Positions 46,039-56,017 of a stretch of DNA of 64,000 nt are shown piece by piece (within the stretch, counting starts at the first letter, position 1; every line of letters starts with the position of its first letter). The stretch spans positions 1-64,000 of the forward strand of contig CACJSY010000001.1 in the NCBI GenBank assembly GCA_902596205.1, in the 5' to 3' direction. The position numbers and the translations under genes are program-made. This DNA is from an uncultured Pelagibacteraceae bacterium. GTDB lineage: Bacteria > Pseudomonadota > Alphaproteobacteria > Pelagibacterales > Pelagibacteraceae. The notes under the pieces were generated by a model. That model searched no databases. It saw only the letters and a program-made list of their open reading frames with translations, and was not told the DNA's origin.

Positions 46039-46111
46039 GACTCTGTGTAAAGGAAAAAATGTCGCTATTTGACTGTTGTATTCACATAAAACACCCCCAT
46101 ATATGATGTGT

Positions 46112-46684
46112 ATGAGATCACAAAAAAATTTGCCAGAGCAGCTAAAATTGTCTGACTTTGCAGATAAAACGCTATTAATCGTTGATGATGACGATCCTCT
46201 AAGGGGAAGACTGGCTAGAGCCATGGAAAAGAAGGGTTTTCAGGTGAAAGAGGCCAAAACAGTAGCTGAAGGGCTTAACATCGTCAAAACCACGCCCCCA
46301 AGCTTCGCTTGCGTTGATTTAAGGCTTGAGGATGGAAATGGGCTTGATGTTGTGAGAGAAATATCTAAAAACAAAAAAGATTGCAGAATTGTAATGTTAA
46401 CGGGTTACGGGAATCTACCTACGGCTGTAGCCGCAGTCAAAGCCGGAGCCATTGATTATATTGCTAAACCGGTTGATGCGGATGATATTGAGTCGGCTTT
46501 GTTAGCATCACCAGAGTCTAAAGCCAAACCCCCAGAAAATCCGATGTCAGCTGATCGTGTGAAATGGGAACATATTCATAGGGTGTTCGAACTATGTAAT
46601 AGAAACGTTTCAGAGACAGCTAGAAGATTAAAGATGCACAGAAGAACGCTTCAAAGAATTCTTTCCAAAAGATCACCGAGATAA
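46112..46684 (+). CDS. regA: RegA/ActR/PrrA-type response regulator
   Basis: DKTLLIVDDDDPLRGRLARAMEKKGF, KAGAIDYIAKPVDADDIESAL, ADRVKWEHIHRVFELCNRNVSETARRLKMHRRTLQRILSKRSPR. Start uncertain among 46103/46112; ORF-track start is 46076. Confidence 0.93.
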   Translation: MRSQKNLPEQLKLSDFADKTLLIVDDDDPLRGRLARAMEKKGFQVKEAKTVAEGLNIVKTTPPSFACVDLRLEDGNGLDVVREISKNKKDCRIVMLTGYGNLPTAVAAVKAGAIDYIAKPVDADDIESALLASPESKAKPPENPMSADRVKWEHIHRVFELCNRNVSETARRLKMHRRTLQRILSKRSPR

Positions 46685-46685
46685 T

Positions 46686-47237
46686 CTAAATAAATTTTCT
46701 TATTTTTAATATTTGTTTAATTGCAAAAGATGCTATCAAAATTTTAAATAGTTCAGCTAATAGAAAAGGTTGTACCCCCAGTTTGAAAATTGGTTTATCC
46801 CATCCAATTAAACTTCCTAACCATATTATACCTAATAAATAAATAAAGCTTGTGGCTAATAAAATTTTCAAAAAATTTTGAATTAAATTATTATTGTAAA
46901 CAAACTTACCGGCTAAAAAAACTGCAACCAAAAAACCAATTAAATATCCCATTGTTGGCCCAGTGAAATAGATAAGGCCAACTCCTTTTTCAGGTGTACC
47001 AGAAAAAACAGGCATTCCAAGAATACCTTCAAATAAATATAATGAGATAGTTGCTAACCCTAACTTCCAACCAAAAGCAATGCCTATCACAATAACTACT
47101 AAAGTTTGCATTGTCATTGGCACAGGATAAAAAGGTATCTTAACTTTTGACGATATAGCTAACAAAATACTTCCAAGCAACGCAAAGAAAGCATATTTTA
47201 TAATTTTTGAATTTTTAAAATTTTTAACTAATTCCAT
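46686..47237 (-). CDS. bioY: Biotin transporter BioY
   Basis: LLAISSKVKIPFYPVPMTMQTLVVIVIGIAFGWKLG; FTGPTMGYLIGFLVAVFLAG. Confidence 0.93.
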   Translation of the reverse strand: MELVKNFKNSKIIKYAFFALLGSILLAISSKVKIPFYPVPMTMQTLVVIVIGIAFGWKLGLATISLYLFEGILGMPVFSGTPEKGVGLIYFTGPTMGYLIGFLVAVFLAGKFVYNNNLIQNFLKILLATSFIYLLGIIWLGSLIGWDKPIFKLGVQPFLLAELFKILIASFAIKQILKIRKFI

Positions 47238-47268
47238 AATATTAATTTAACTTTTTTTTCGTTAAAAT

Positions 47269-48198
47269 CTAGTGCTTTGTTAGTTGAACAAAAACGTCCT
47301 CTAAATCGCCGTCATCAGTAGAAATATCTTCTATTTTAATGTTATTTTTATTTAGGTAATTGATAATTTCTGTGAAATCCAAAGAATTTTTTTTGTATGA
47401 AACTCTTATCATATTTTTTGAAATAATATTAAATTCAATACCTTTCATAGATAATTTATTATTTAAATCAAAATCTTTAACCTTAAATTTAATTTTCTTT
47501 GTCTGAATTCTTGCTAAAAGTCTTTCAGTAGTATCTAAAGCCACAAGATTACCTTTATCAAGTATTGCTATGCGATCACACATTTCCTGCGCCTCGACAA
47601 GGTAATGAGTAGTTAAAATTATCGTTACACCCTCTTTGTTTAATTCTTTAACATTTTCCCAAAGATTATTTCTTAGTTCAACATCGACACCAACCGTAGG
47701 TTCATCAAGGATTAATATTGGAGGTTGATGAACCATCGCTTTGGCAATAAGCAACCTTCTCTTCATTCCTCCAGATAGACTTCTTGAATACGCGTTTGCT
47801 TTATCCTCTAGGGCAACCATTTTTAATATTAAGTCCGTAATTCTATCCTTTTTTGTAATACCATATAAACCTGCTTGAAGTTCTAAAAGTTGTTGTGGGC
47901 TAAAAAAAGCATCTAAGTTTACTTCTTGAGGAACAATTCCTAAGGACGCTCTAACCTGTCTAGGATTTTTATCTAAATCAAAACCCCATACATTAATATT
48001 CCCTGCTGTTTTAATCACGGTACCTCCTAATATACTTAAAAAAGTTGTCTTTCCTGCACCATTAGGCCCCAATAATCCAAAAACTTCACCTTGTTTCACC
48101 TCAAAATTTAAATTCGATAGAGCTTTATTTTCCTTTTTTGTTTTAGAATTCGAATAAATTTTGGTCAGATTTTCAACAGTTAAAACGTTTTTAGTCAT
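47269..48198 (-). CDS. ABC-2 type transporter ATP-binding protein
   Basis: GLLGPNGAGKTTFLSILGG, SRSLSGGMKRRLLIAKAMVHQPPILILDEPTVGVD; no permease gene adjacent in the window. Confidence 0.9.
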   Translation of the reverse strand: MTKNVLTVENLTKIYSNSKTKKENKALSNLNFEVKQGEVFGLLGPNGAGKTTFLSILGGTVIKTAGNINVWGFDLDKNPRQVRASLGIVPQEVNLDAFFSPQQLLELQAGLYGITKKDRITDLILKMVALEDKANAYSRSLSGGMKRRLLIAKAMVHQPPILILDEPTVGVDVELRNNLWENVKELNKEGVTIILTTHYLVEAQEMCDRIAILDKGNLVALDTTERLLARIQTKKIKFKVKDFDLNNKLSMKGIEFNIISKNMIRVSYKKNSLDFTEIINYLNKNNIKIEDISTDDGDLEDVFVQLTKH

Positions 48199-48241
48199 GG
48201 TTTTTTTAATTTAAGAGAAGGATTCAATGTAATATGTATAT

Positions 48242-51007
48242 ATGAGTTCAATAAAAAAAACAGACCATTTTTATTTAATTGATGGTTCAGGCTACATTTT
48301 TCGAGCATACTATGCTTTACCACCCTTATCTAGAAAAAGCGATGGATTACCAACAGGAGCCGTGAGTGGTTTTTGTTCCATGCTATTTAAACTTTTAGAA
48401 GACGCGAGGTCAGATGACACAGAAAACCGACCAACACATTTTGCTGTAATATTTGACTCAGCGAGAAAAAATTTCAGAAATGAAATTTATAGCGAATATA
48501 AAGCAAATAGATCAGAAGCACCTGATGACTTAGTACCACAATTTGAATATATCAGAAAATCAGTTGAAGCATTTAATCTTCCTTCTATTGAACTTTTAAA
48601 TTATGAAGCTGACGATCTAATAGCTACATATGCCAAAAAAATTTCAGAGGCAGGAGCTAAGGTTACTGTAATATCGTCTGATAAAGATTTAATGCAATTA
48701 GTTTCAAATAAGGTCAGATTATTCGATCCGATGAAAAGCAAATTAATAGGTGAAAAAGAGGTGGTTGATAAATTCGGAGTTAAACCAGAGCAAGTAATCG
48801 ATGTACAATCACTTGCTGGAGATAGTTCAGATAATGTGCCAGGTGTACCAGGCATAGGAATAAAGACTGCAGCAGAACTTATAAAAAAATATAAAACTTT
48901 AGAAAATTTGTTAAAAAAAGCATCAGAAATACCCCAGAACAAAAGACGAGAAACATTATTATCAAATAAAGATAAAGCTATGATTAGCAAGCAATTAGTA
49001 ACATTAAAAAATGATGTTCCTCTAAAAAATGATGTTACGGATTTTATTATTAAAGATATTAATAGAGACAAATTATATAATTTTTTAAGAGAGATGGAAT
49101 TTAATAGATTGCTAAGCCAAGCAATTAGTTTTTATGGTGAGCCAGGAAATAAAAATATTAAAGATAAAAGCCTGATAAAAAAAAGCAATAAAATAAGCAA
49201 AAAGTCCTACAAAACTATTATAAAAGAAAATCAGCTGAATGAACTAATTGAAAGGTTAAATGAAAAATCAGTCATAGCAGTGGATACTGAAACCTCATCA
49301 TTAAATCCACAAGAAGCTGAACTAGTTGGTGTCTCAATATGCTATGATGCCAATGAAGCTTACTATATCCCAGTTGGTCATAAAGAAAAAACTGAATTAA
49401 AAAAAGATTTAGTTTTAAAAAAACTTAAATTAATTTTAGAAGACTCAAGTATAAAAAAAGTCGGCCAAAATATAAAATACGATTATATTATTTTTAAAAA
49501 CCAAGGCATTGAAATGAGTCCTGTAGAAGACACAATGTTACTCTCATATACATTAGATGCTGGTAACAATAGACATAATATGGATACGCTATCCGAATTA
49601 CATCTAGGTCATAAAACTATTTCTTATAAAGATGTAGTAGGCACCGGGAAAAAACAATTAAATTTTTCAGCTGTAGATTTAAAAACTGCAACTGAATATG
49701 CAGCAGAAGATGCAGATGTAACGTTAAGATTGTATGAAATTTTATTTGAAAGAGTTACCGAAGAAAAGTTAGAAAAAATTTATGAGGTTTTTGAAAAACC
49801 AATGATAAAAATTCTTTCAAAACTTGAAACCAACGGTATAAAAGTAGATGACACTTACCTTAAAAAACTTTCAAAAAAATTTGAGGAAAGACTTATAAAG
49901 ATAGAAAAAGAAATATACAAAGTTTCTGGCAAAAAATTTAATATTGGATCACCAAAACAATTGGGTGAAATAATCTACAATGATCTCAAGATAGCAAAAT
50001 TAAAGAAAACAAAAAAAGGAAGTTTAGCCACTAGTGCAAAAATCTTAGAAGATCTTGCATTAACTGGACATAAATTTCCTAATTTAATTTTAGAATGGCG
50101 CCAGGTTTCAAAATTAAAAAGTACCTACACAGATGCTTTACAAGATCATATAAGTAAAAAAACAAAAAGAGTTCATACCTCTTTCTTATTAGCTGCAACA
50201 AATACAGGAAGGCTCGCATCTAGCGATCCTAATTTACAAAATATTCCTATAAAAACTCTAGATGGCAAAGAAATAAGAAAAGCCTTTGTAGCAGACAAAG
50301 ATAATATATTAATTTCAGCAGACTATAATCAAATAGAAATGAGAATTCTTGCTGACATGGCAGATGTAAAAGAGTTAAAGAAAGCTTTTAAAAATAATCA
50401 AGATATTCACTCATTAACCGCAAGCCAAGTATTTGATGTTCCAATCACAAAAGTAACAGATGATTTTAGAAGAAAAGCAAAAGCAATTAATTTTGGGATC
50501 ATTTATGGAATCACACAATATGGTCTAGCTAAACAAATATCAGTGTCAAATGAAGAAGCTTTAAATTTTATTAATTCATATTTTAAAAAATTCCCTGAAA
50601 TAAAAGACTATATGAATACGACGATTCAAACATGTAGAAAACAAGGTTTTGTTACTAATATTTTTGGAAGAAGAATTCACTTAAGAGGTATTAATGACAA
50701 AAATTTTAGTGTTCGGGCATTCCAAGAAAGGGCAGCCATTAATGCTCCAATACAAGGATCGGCTGCAGACATTATTAGGCTAGCAATGATTAAAATTGAT
50801 CAGATTCTTGAAGAAAAAAAGAAAGCAAAAATGCTTTTACAAATCCATGATGAACTTATTTTTGAGTGTTTAAAGAAAGATGAAAATGAAGTTAAAAAAA
50901 TTGTTAAACAAGCAATGATCTCAGTTTCTAGTTCAGATCATCATATGTTTTCAATACCTTTGGAGGTAAGTATTAGTTCTGGTAATAATTGGGGTGAAGC
51001 TCATTGA
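48242..51007 (+). CDS. polA: DNA polymerase I
   Basis: 5'-nuclease domain, 3'-5' exonuclease VAVDTETSSLNP, polymerase motifs TNTGRLASSDPNLQNIP, RRKAKAINFGIIYG, LLQIHDELIFE. Confidence 0.98.
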   Translation: MSSIKKTDHFYLIDGSGYIFRAYYALPPLSRKSDGLPTGAVSGFCSMLFKLLEDARSDDTENRPTHFAVIFDSARKNFRNEIYSEYKANRSEAPDDLVPQFEYIRKSVEAFNLPSIELLNYEADDLIATYAKKISEAGAKVTVISSDKDLMQLVSNKVRLFDPMKSKLIGEKEVVDKFGVKPEQVIDVQSLAGDSSDNVPGVPGIGIKTAAELIKKYKTLENLLKKASEIPQNKRRETLLSNKDKAMISKQLVTLKNDVPLKNDVTDFIIKDINRDKLYNFLREMEFNRLLSQAISFYGEPGNKNIKDKSLIKKSNKISKKSYKTIIKENQLNELIERLNEKSVIAVDTETSSLNPQEAELVGVSICYDANEAYYIPVGHKEKTELKKDLVLKKLKLILEDSSIKKVGQNIKYDYIIFKNQGIEMSPVEDTMLLSYTLDAGNNRHNMDTLSELHLGHKTISYKDVVGTGKKQLNFSAVDLKTATEYAAEDADVTLRLYEILFERVTEEKLEKIYEVFEKPMIKILSKLETNGIKVDDTYLKKLSKKFEERLIKIEKEIYKVSGKKFNIGSPKQLGEIIYNDLKIAKLKKTKKGSLATSAKILEDLALTGHKFPNLILEWRQVSKLKSTYTDALQDHISKKTKRVHTSFLLAATNTGRLASSDPNLQNIPIKTLDGKEIRKAFVADKDNILISADYNQIEMRILADMADVKELKKAFKNNQDIHSLTASQVFDVPITKVTDDFRRKAKAINFGIIYGITQYGLAKQISVSNEEALNFINSYFKKFPEIKDYMNTTIQTCRKQGFVTNIFGRRIHLRGINDKNFSVRAFQERAAINAPIQGSAADIIRLAMIKIDQILEEKKKAKMLLQIHDELIFECLKKDENEVKKIVKQAMISVSSSDHHMFSIPLEVSISSGNNWGEAH

Positions 51008-51046
51008 ACGCCTAAATTTTGACAACATAATTAAGAGAATAAAAAT

Positions 51047-51745
51047 ATGGCTCAAACAATCGCTTTAGTTGATGACGATAGAAACATACTTACTAGTATA
51101 AGTATGGCTTTGGAAAGAGAAGGATTTAAAGTTCAAACTTATATAGATGGAGATTCGGCTTTAATCGGATTAACTAGAAATCCACCTGACCTAGCAATTT
51201 TGGATATTAAAATGCCTAGGATGGATGGTGAAGAATTACTAAAAAAACTAAAAAAAAAATTGTCAATTCCAATAATTTTCTTAACTTCAAAAGATGATGA
51301 AGTTGACGAATTGCTTGGTTTAAAATTGGGAGCTGATGACTTTGTTAAAAAATCTGGAGGTTTTTCCACTAAAGTTTTAATTGAAAGAATAAGGGTTCAA
51401 CTAAGGAAAAAGTCTACTACTGTAGATGATACAAAAAATATAATTAGTCACGGGAAACTCAAATTAGACCCAGCCCAGTTAGAATGTGAATGGAACGGTA
51501 AAGCTTTACCTGATAAACTAACTACCACAGAATTTTTAATCGTTAAAGAATTAGCTAAGAGACCCGGTGTTATAAAAGAAAGAGCACATTTAATGGATAT
51601 TGCTTACAAAGAAAATACTGAGATTGAAGATAGAACGATTGATAGTCATGTAAAAAGAATAAGAAAAAAGTTTAAAAAGGTTGATGAGAAGTTTTCTGCA
51701 ATTGAAACTAGATATGGAAGCGGGTATAGATGGAATGTTAGCTAA
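51047..51745 (+). CDS. chvI: ChvI-type OmpR-family response regulator
   Basis: TIALVDDDRNILTSISMALEREGFKVQTYIDGDSAL, LTTTEFLIVKELAKRPGVIKERAHLMD, DRTIDSHVKRIRKKF; followed directly by a ChvG-like kinase. Confidence 0.88.
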   Translation: MAQTIALVDDDRNILTSISMALEREGFKVQTYIDGDSALIGLTRNPPDLAILDIKMPRMDGEELLKKLKKKLSIPIIFLTSKDDEVDELLGLKLGADDFVKKSGGFSTKVLIERIRVQLRKKSTTVDDTKNIISHGKLKLDPAQLECEWNGKALPDKLTTTEFLIVKELAKRPGVIKERAHLMDIAYKENTEIEDRTIDSHVKRIRKKFKKVDEKFSAIETRYGSGYRWNVS

Positions 51746-53265
51746 TGAAACAAAAAAAATCAGCTTCTATTTTAAAGAAGTTTTTAATATTTAACCTTAC
51801 TGTTTTTTCTGTTTTAGGACTTTTTACAATCATATACCTTGAGGCAATTCAACCAACTCTAGTAAAAGAAAGATCTGATAATCATAAAATAGTTATCAAT
51901 AATACAAAGGATAATCTTGAGAGACTTAATATAGAATATACTAAAGAAGGAATAAGAGATTTTTTACTTTCCACAAGATTTTTATTTCAAAGTTTAGACC
52001 GTGTTCAGTTTTATGATTTATCCGGTAACCTTATAGGTGATACAAATATTTTAGATTTAGATCAAAGTGTATTTACAGGATCAGATATAATTTTTGAGGA
52101 AAATTTAGGCAGCGAAACAATCACACCAGAAATTGAAGAAAGATTGGAAGAAGAACAAAAAGATGAAATAGGAGACATAATTAGAAATAAATATAACGAT
52201 GAAATTATGACTCTCACAAATGATGAAAAAAATAATTTTTTTGTAAGTACACTTAGTAAAATTAAATTTCAAAATAATGATATTGGATATGTTGTAGTAT
52301 CAGAACAAGCGAATGACATCACCACTGCTGTAAAAGAGAGAAAAGCATTTATTGTTAGAACCATGATTGCTGTTATGATCGTGATTCTAATTTTTTCATT
52401 ATTTTTAAATAAATATATTTTAAAGCCAATTGGTCTCTTAGTTAAATATAGTGATGGAATTAAGAAAAAATCTAATCAAACAATTGATATAAATAAAGTT
52501 TTTGTAAGAGATGATGAAATAGGAAAACTAACTCAATCAATTGATGAAATGACAAAAGAATTACAACAGAGAACTAATAGAGCAGAAACATTCTCAAATG
52601 ATTTAGCTCATGAAATAAGAAATCCTCTTGCATCTTTAAAAAGTGCTTCAGAACTTTTAGATAAAACTACTGAAAAAAGTGAAGGAGAAAAACTTCTTAA
52701 AATTATAAATCATGATGTCGAACGAATAGAAAGATTAATGACTGATTACACTCAAATGTTAAAAGATGAAGCATCTTTATCCCGCGAGAAAATGAGTAAA
52801 ATTAATCTAGTTGAAATTATAAACAGTGTTGTTGAGGATTTTAATCAGGACTTAATTAACCAAAACAAAAAAATTGAGATAGTTGTTAAAAATAAAATTA
52901 AAAGTAAAAGTGGTCATTTCATATTTGGAATTAGTAACAGATTAGAACAAGTTATCGCAAATTTATTAGACAATTCTATTTCATTCAGTCAAAACAATCA
53001 AAAAATTGAAATTAGTATTGAAGAAACCTCAAGTAATTTATTATTGTCAGTAAAAGATGAGGGACCTGGTTTCGCTGAAACATCTCCCCAGAAAATCTTT
53101 AAACGTTTTTATAGCAATAGACCTAAAAGTTTCGGTAAACATTCTGGCTTGGGTTTAAATATTGTAAAAAATATAATTCAATTACATAAGGGCACGATTG
53201 CAGCTTCAAATAGACTCAATACAAAAGGAGCACAGGTTGAGGTTTTACTTCCTAAATTGTCCTAA
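51745..53265 (+). CDS. chvG: ChvG-type sensor histidine kinase
   Basis: Two TM segments, HAMP, FSNDLAHEIRNPLASLKSASELL H-box, HSGLGLNIVKNIIQLHKGTI. Confidence 0.88.
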   Translation: MKQKKSASILKKFLIFNLTVFSVLGLFTIIYLEAIQPTLVKERSDNHKIVINNTKDNLERLNIEYTKEGIRDFLLSTRFLFQSLDRVQFYDLSGNLIGDTNILDLDQSVFTGSDIIFEENLGSETITPEIEERLEEEQKDEIGDIIRNKYNDEIMTLTNDEKNNFFVSTLSKIKFQNNDIGYVVVSEQANDITTAVKERKAFIVRTMIAVMIVILIFSLFLNKYILKPIGLLVKYSDGIKKKSNQTIDINKVFVRDDEIGKLTQSIDEMTKELQQRTNRAETFSNDLAHEIRNPLASLKSASELLDKTTEKSEGEKLLKIINHDVERIERLMTDYTQMLKDEASLSREKMSKINLVEIINSVVEDFNQDLINQNKKIEIVVKNKIKSKSGHFIFGISNRLEQVIANLLDNSISFSQNNQKIEISIEETSSNLLLSVKDEGPGFAETSPQKIFKRFYSNRPKSFGKHSGLGLNIVKNIIQLHKGTIAASNRLNTKGAQVEVLLPKLS

Positions 53266-53313
53266 CATTATTTCTTGCTATGGTTTATTTATGTTGATAA
53301 TAACTCCTTCAAT

Positions 53314-54603
53314 ATGACACAAGATTATAAAGTAAAAGATATTTCCCAGGCAGACTTTGGTAGAAAAGAAATTTCTCTAGCAGAGACAGAAATGCCAGGA
53401 CTTATGGCTTTAAGAAAAGAGTATAAAGGTAAAAAACCTTTAAAGGGTGCAAAAATCCTTGGTTGTCTTCATATGACAATTCAAACAGCTGTTTTGATTG
53501 AAACTTTAGTAGAGCTAGGAGCAGAGGTAAGATGGTCTTCATGCAATATTTTTTCGACACAAGATCATGCGGCTGCAGCAATCGCAAAAGCAGGTATTCC
53601 TGTATTTGCTTGGAAAGGTGAAACCGAGGAAGAATATTGGTGGTGCGTTAGACAAACTATTGAAGGTAAAAAAGATTGGAAACCAAATATGATTTTAGAT
53701 GATGGTGGTGATCTTACAGCTTTAATGCATAAAGAATATAAAAATTTATTAAAAGATATTAAAGGAGTTTCAGAGGAAACTACAACAGGAGTTTTAGCTC
53801 TTAAGAAAATGGAATATAATAAAGAATTATTAATTCCTGCTATAAATGTAAATGACTCAGTGACAAAATCAAAATTTGATAACCTCTATGGTTGTAGAGA
53901 AAGTTTAGTAGACGGGATAAAAAGAGCAACAGATGTAATGATGTCAGGTAAGGTAGCCATTGTAGCTGGATTCGGAGATGTTGGCAAAGGAAGTGCAGCT
54001 TCATTACGGCAAGCAGGTGCAAGAGTAATGGTTACCGAGACAGACCCAATATGTGCGTTACAAGCTGCTATGGAAGGATACGAAGTTGTTGTTATGGATG
54101 AAGCTATAAAAGATGCTGACATAGTTGTAACTGCAACAGGAAACAAAGACATAGTTACGGCGGATCATATGAGGAATATGAAAGACAGAGCAATACTTTG
54201 TAACATTGGTCATTTTGATAACGAAATACAAGTTGAAGCGTTAAAGAATTATAAGTGGGATGAAATAAAACCTCAAGTTCATGAAATAGAATTGCCTAGT
54301 AAAAAAAGAATTATCCTTTTAGCTGAAGGTAGATTGGTTAACCTTGGATGCGCTACAGGACATCCAAGTTTTGTGATGAGTGCTTCATTTACAAATCAAG
54401 TGATTGCTCAAATCGAGTTATGGAACAATTCTGATAAATATGAGAAGAAAGTTTATGTGCTTCCAAAACATCTTGATGAAAAGGTTGCAATGCTTCATTT
54501 AGAAAAAGTGGGAGCTAAATTAACAAAGATGTCGAAAGAGCAAGCCGATTACATTAGCGTTAAACCATCAGGACCATTTAAACCAGATACTTATCGCTAC
54601 TAA
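53314..54603 (+). CDS. ahcY: S-adenosylhomocysteine hydrolase
   Basis: [68 protein letters not shown]-terminal KPDTYRY. ATG at 53314 preferred over ORF-track 53275. Confidence 0.97.
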   Translation: MTQDYKVKDISQADFGRKEISLAETEMPGLMALRKEYKGKKPLKGAKILGCLHMTIQTAVLIETLVELGAEVRWSSCNIFSTQDHAAAAIAKAGIPVFAWKGETEEEYWWCVRQTIEGKKDWKPNMILDDGGDLTALMHKEYKNLLKDIKGVSEETTTGVLALKKMEYNKELLIPAINVNDSVTKSKFDNLYGCRESLVDGIKRATDVMMSGKVAIVAGFGDVGKGSAASLRQAGARVMVTETDPICALQAAMEGYEVVVMDEAIKDADIVVTATGNKDIVTADHMRNMKDRAILCNIGHFDNEIQVEALKNYKWDEIKPQVHEIELPSKKRIILLAEGRLVNLGCATGHPSFVMSASFTNQVIAQIELWNNSDKYEKKVYVLPKHLDEKVAMLHLEKVGAKLTKMSKEQADYISVKPSGPFKPDTYRY

Positions 54604-54612
54604 AAGTAGCTA

Positions 54613-55065
54613 ATGATTGTTAAATCTTTAGACCATTTAAATAAAATATCTAAAACAATTTCAAAAAAATTAGAAAATGGAGATTGTATCTTCTTAATTG
54701 GTGAAATCGGTGTAGGAAAGACTACATTCACAAGATATTTAATTAATAATTTACAAAATCAAAAAGGACTAAAAGAAACAGAAGTGTTGAGTCCTACATT
54801 CAACTTGCTTTATGAATATGAAATTAAAGATCTTAAGATTATGCATTATGACCTTTATCGAATAAAAAAAGCTAACGAACTTCAACATCTTGGTATTTTT
54901 TCAGAAAATGAAAAAACAGTTAAAATTATAGAATGGCCAGACTTAATTACAACACCATTAACAAATAAATTAGAGATTCATTTAGAGTATGTAAAAAATG
55001 ATAAGGAAAGAAAAATGAAAATATGTGGGCACAGTAAATGGAAAGATTTAGAAAATGAAATATAA
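54613..55065 (+). CDS. tsaE: tRNA threonylcarbamoyladenosine biosynthesis ATPase TsaE
   Basis: FLIGEIGVGKTTFTRYLI, SPTFNLLYEYE, MHYDLYRI. Confidence 0.92.
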   Translation: MIVKSLDHLNKISKTISKKLENGDCIFLIGEIGVGKTTFTRYLINNLQNQKGLKETEVLSPTFNLLYEYEIKDLKIMHYDLYRIKKANELQHLGIFSENEKTVKIIEWPDLITTPLTNKLEIHLEYVKNDKERKMKICGHSKWKDLENEI

Positions 55066-56017
55066 ATTGAAAAAAATTTCAGGAGATGCTTCCTATAGAG
55101 AATTTTATAGATTAAAAAAAAATAATAAAACCTCAATAATTGTTACTGCTAAAAAAGAAAAATTTAAAAACCTTGCGGTATATGCAGTAATAAATAATGT
55201 TCTTAACAACAACAGGATAAATGCTCCGAAATTATTAAGCAATCATTATAAAAATGATATGATCGAAATATCTGATTTAGGGGAAAAATCTTTCTACGAT
55301 TACGTAATTTCAAAAAAAAACAAACTAAATAGCTATAAATCGTTGATAAAATTAATAATCAAGATACAAAAAATTAAAATAAAAAAACTTTATAAATTTA
55401 AAAATTTTAAAATTACAATACCAAAATATACATTATCCAATCTTCATAAAGAGTCCGATTTGTTTTTTGATTGGTACTTAAAATACGCTCTTAAAAATAA
55501 AAAAATTACCAATATAAAAAAAATATTTAAATCTGAATTAAATAAAGTTTATAAAAAACTAAATTATCAAAATAATACTTTCGTACATAGAGATTTTCAT
55601 ATTTCAAATATAATGATTAATAAAAAAAAATTAGGAATAATTGATAGCCAAGATGCTATTATTGGAAACCCCTTGTATGATGTAGCATCTTTAGTTGACG
55701 ATGTAAGAATAAAATTACCGCACCAATTACAAAATAAATTATTAGACTTTTATCATAAGAATTCAAAACTGAGAATCGATCATATTCGAAAATTAAAAAA
55801 TGACTTTGATATTTTGTCAGTGCAAAGAAATTTAAAAATATTAGGAATATTCGTACGTTTATACAAAAGAGATAACAAAAATAATTATCTTAAATTTTTA
55901 CCTCACACATGGACGCTAATTGAAAAAAGATTGCAAAATCCTTTGTTAAAAAATTTAAAATTATTATTTTATAAATACTTATCTGTGAATAGACTTAAGA
56001 AATTAAATAAAATATGA
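55055..56017 (+). CDS. Aminoglycoside phosphotransferase-family sugar kinase (AmgK-like)
   Basis: SGDASYREFYRL, TFVHRDFHISNIMI, LGIIDSQDAIIGNPLYDVASLVDD; between tsaE and a MurU-like gene. Confidence 0.82.
   Translation: MKYKLKKISGDASYREFYRLKKNNKTSIIVTAKKEKFKNLAVYAVINNVLNNNRINAPKLLSNHYKNDMIEISDLGEKSFYDYVISKKNKLNSYKSLIKLIIKIQKIKIKKLYKFKNFKITIPKYTLSNLHKESDLFFDWYLKYALKNKKITNIKKIFKSELNKVYKKLNYQNNTFVHRDFHISNIMINKKKLGIIDSQDAIIGNPLYDVASLVDDVRIKLPHQLQNKLLDFYHKNSKLRIDHIRKLKNDFDILSVQRNLKILGIFVRLYKRDNKNNYLKFLPHTWTLIEKRLQNPLLKNLKLLFYKYLSVNRLKKLNKI

Noticed and set aside
46015-46224. 69-aa minus ORF upstream of the decarboxylase gene
   Set aside because: Overlaps regA antisense and the inverted-repeat region; no homology recognised.
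48146-48162. TTTAGAATTCGAATAAA, resembling an Irr half-site
   Set aside because: Inside the ABC ATPase coding sequence, only half of the motif matches, and it is not at a promoter.
48601-49071. 156-aa antisense ORF in polA
   Set aside because: Fully within conserved polA, hydrophobic/Ser-rich translation, no domain.
53266-53313. Possible SAH riboswitch upstream of ahcY
   Set aside because: Only 48 bp between chvG and ahcY, with no conserved pseudoknot-like or GC-rich structure.
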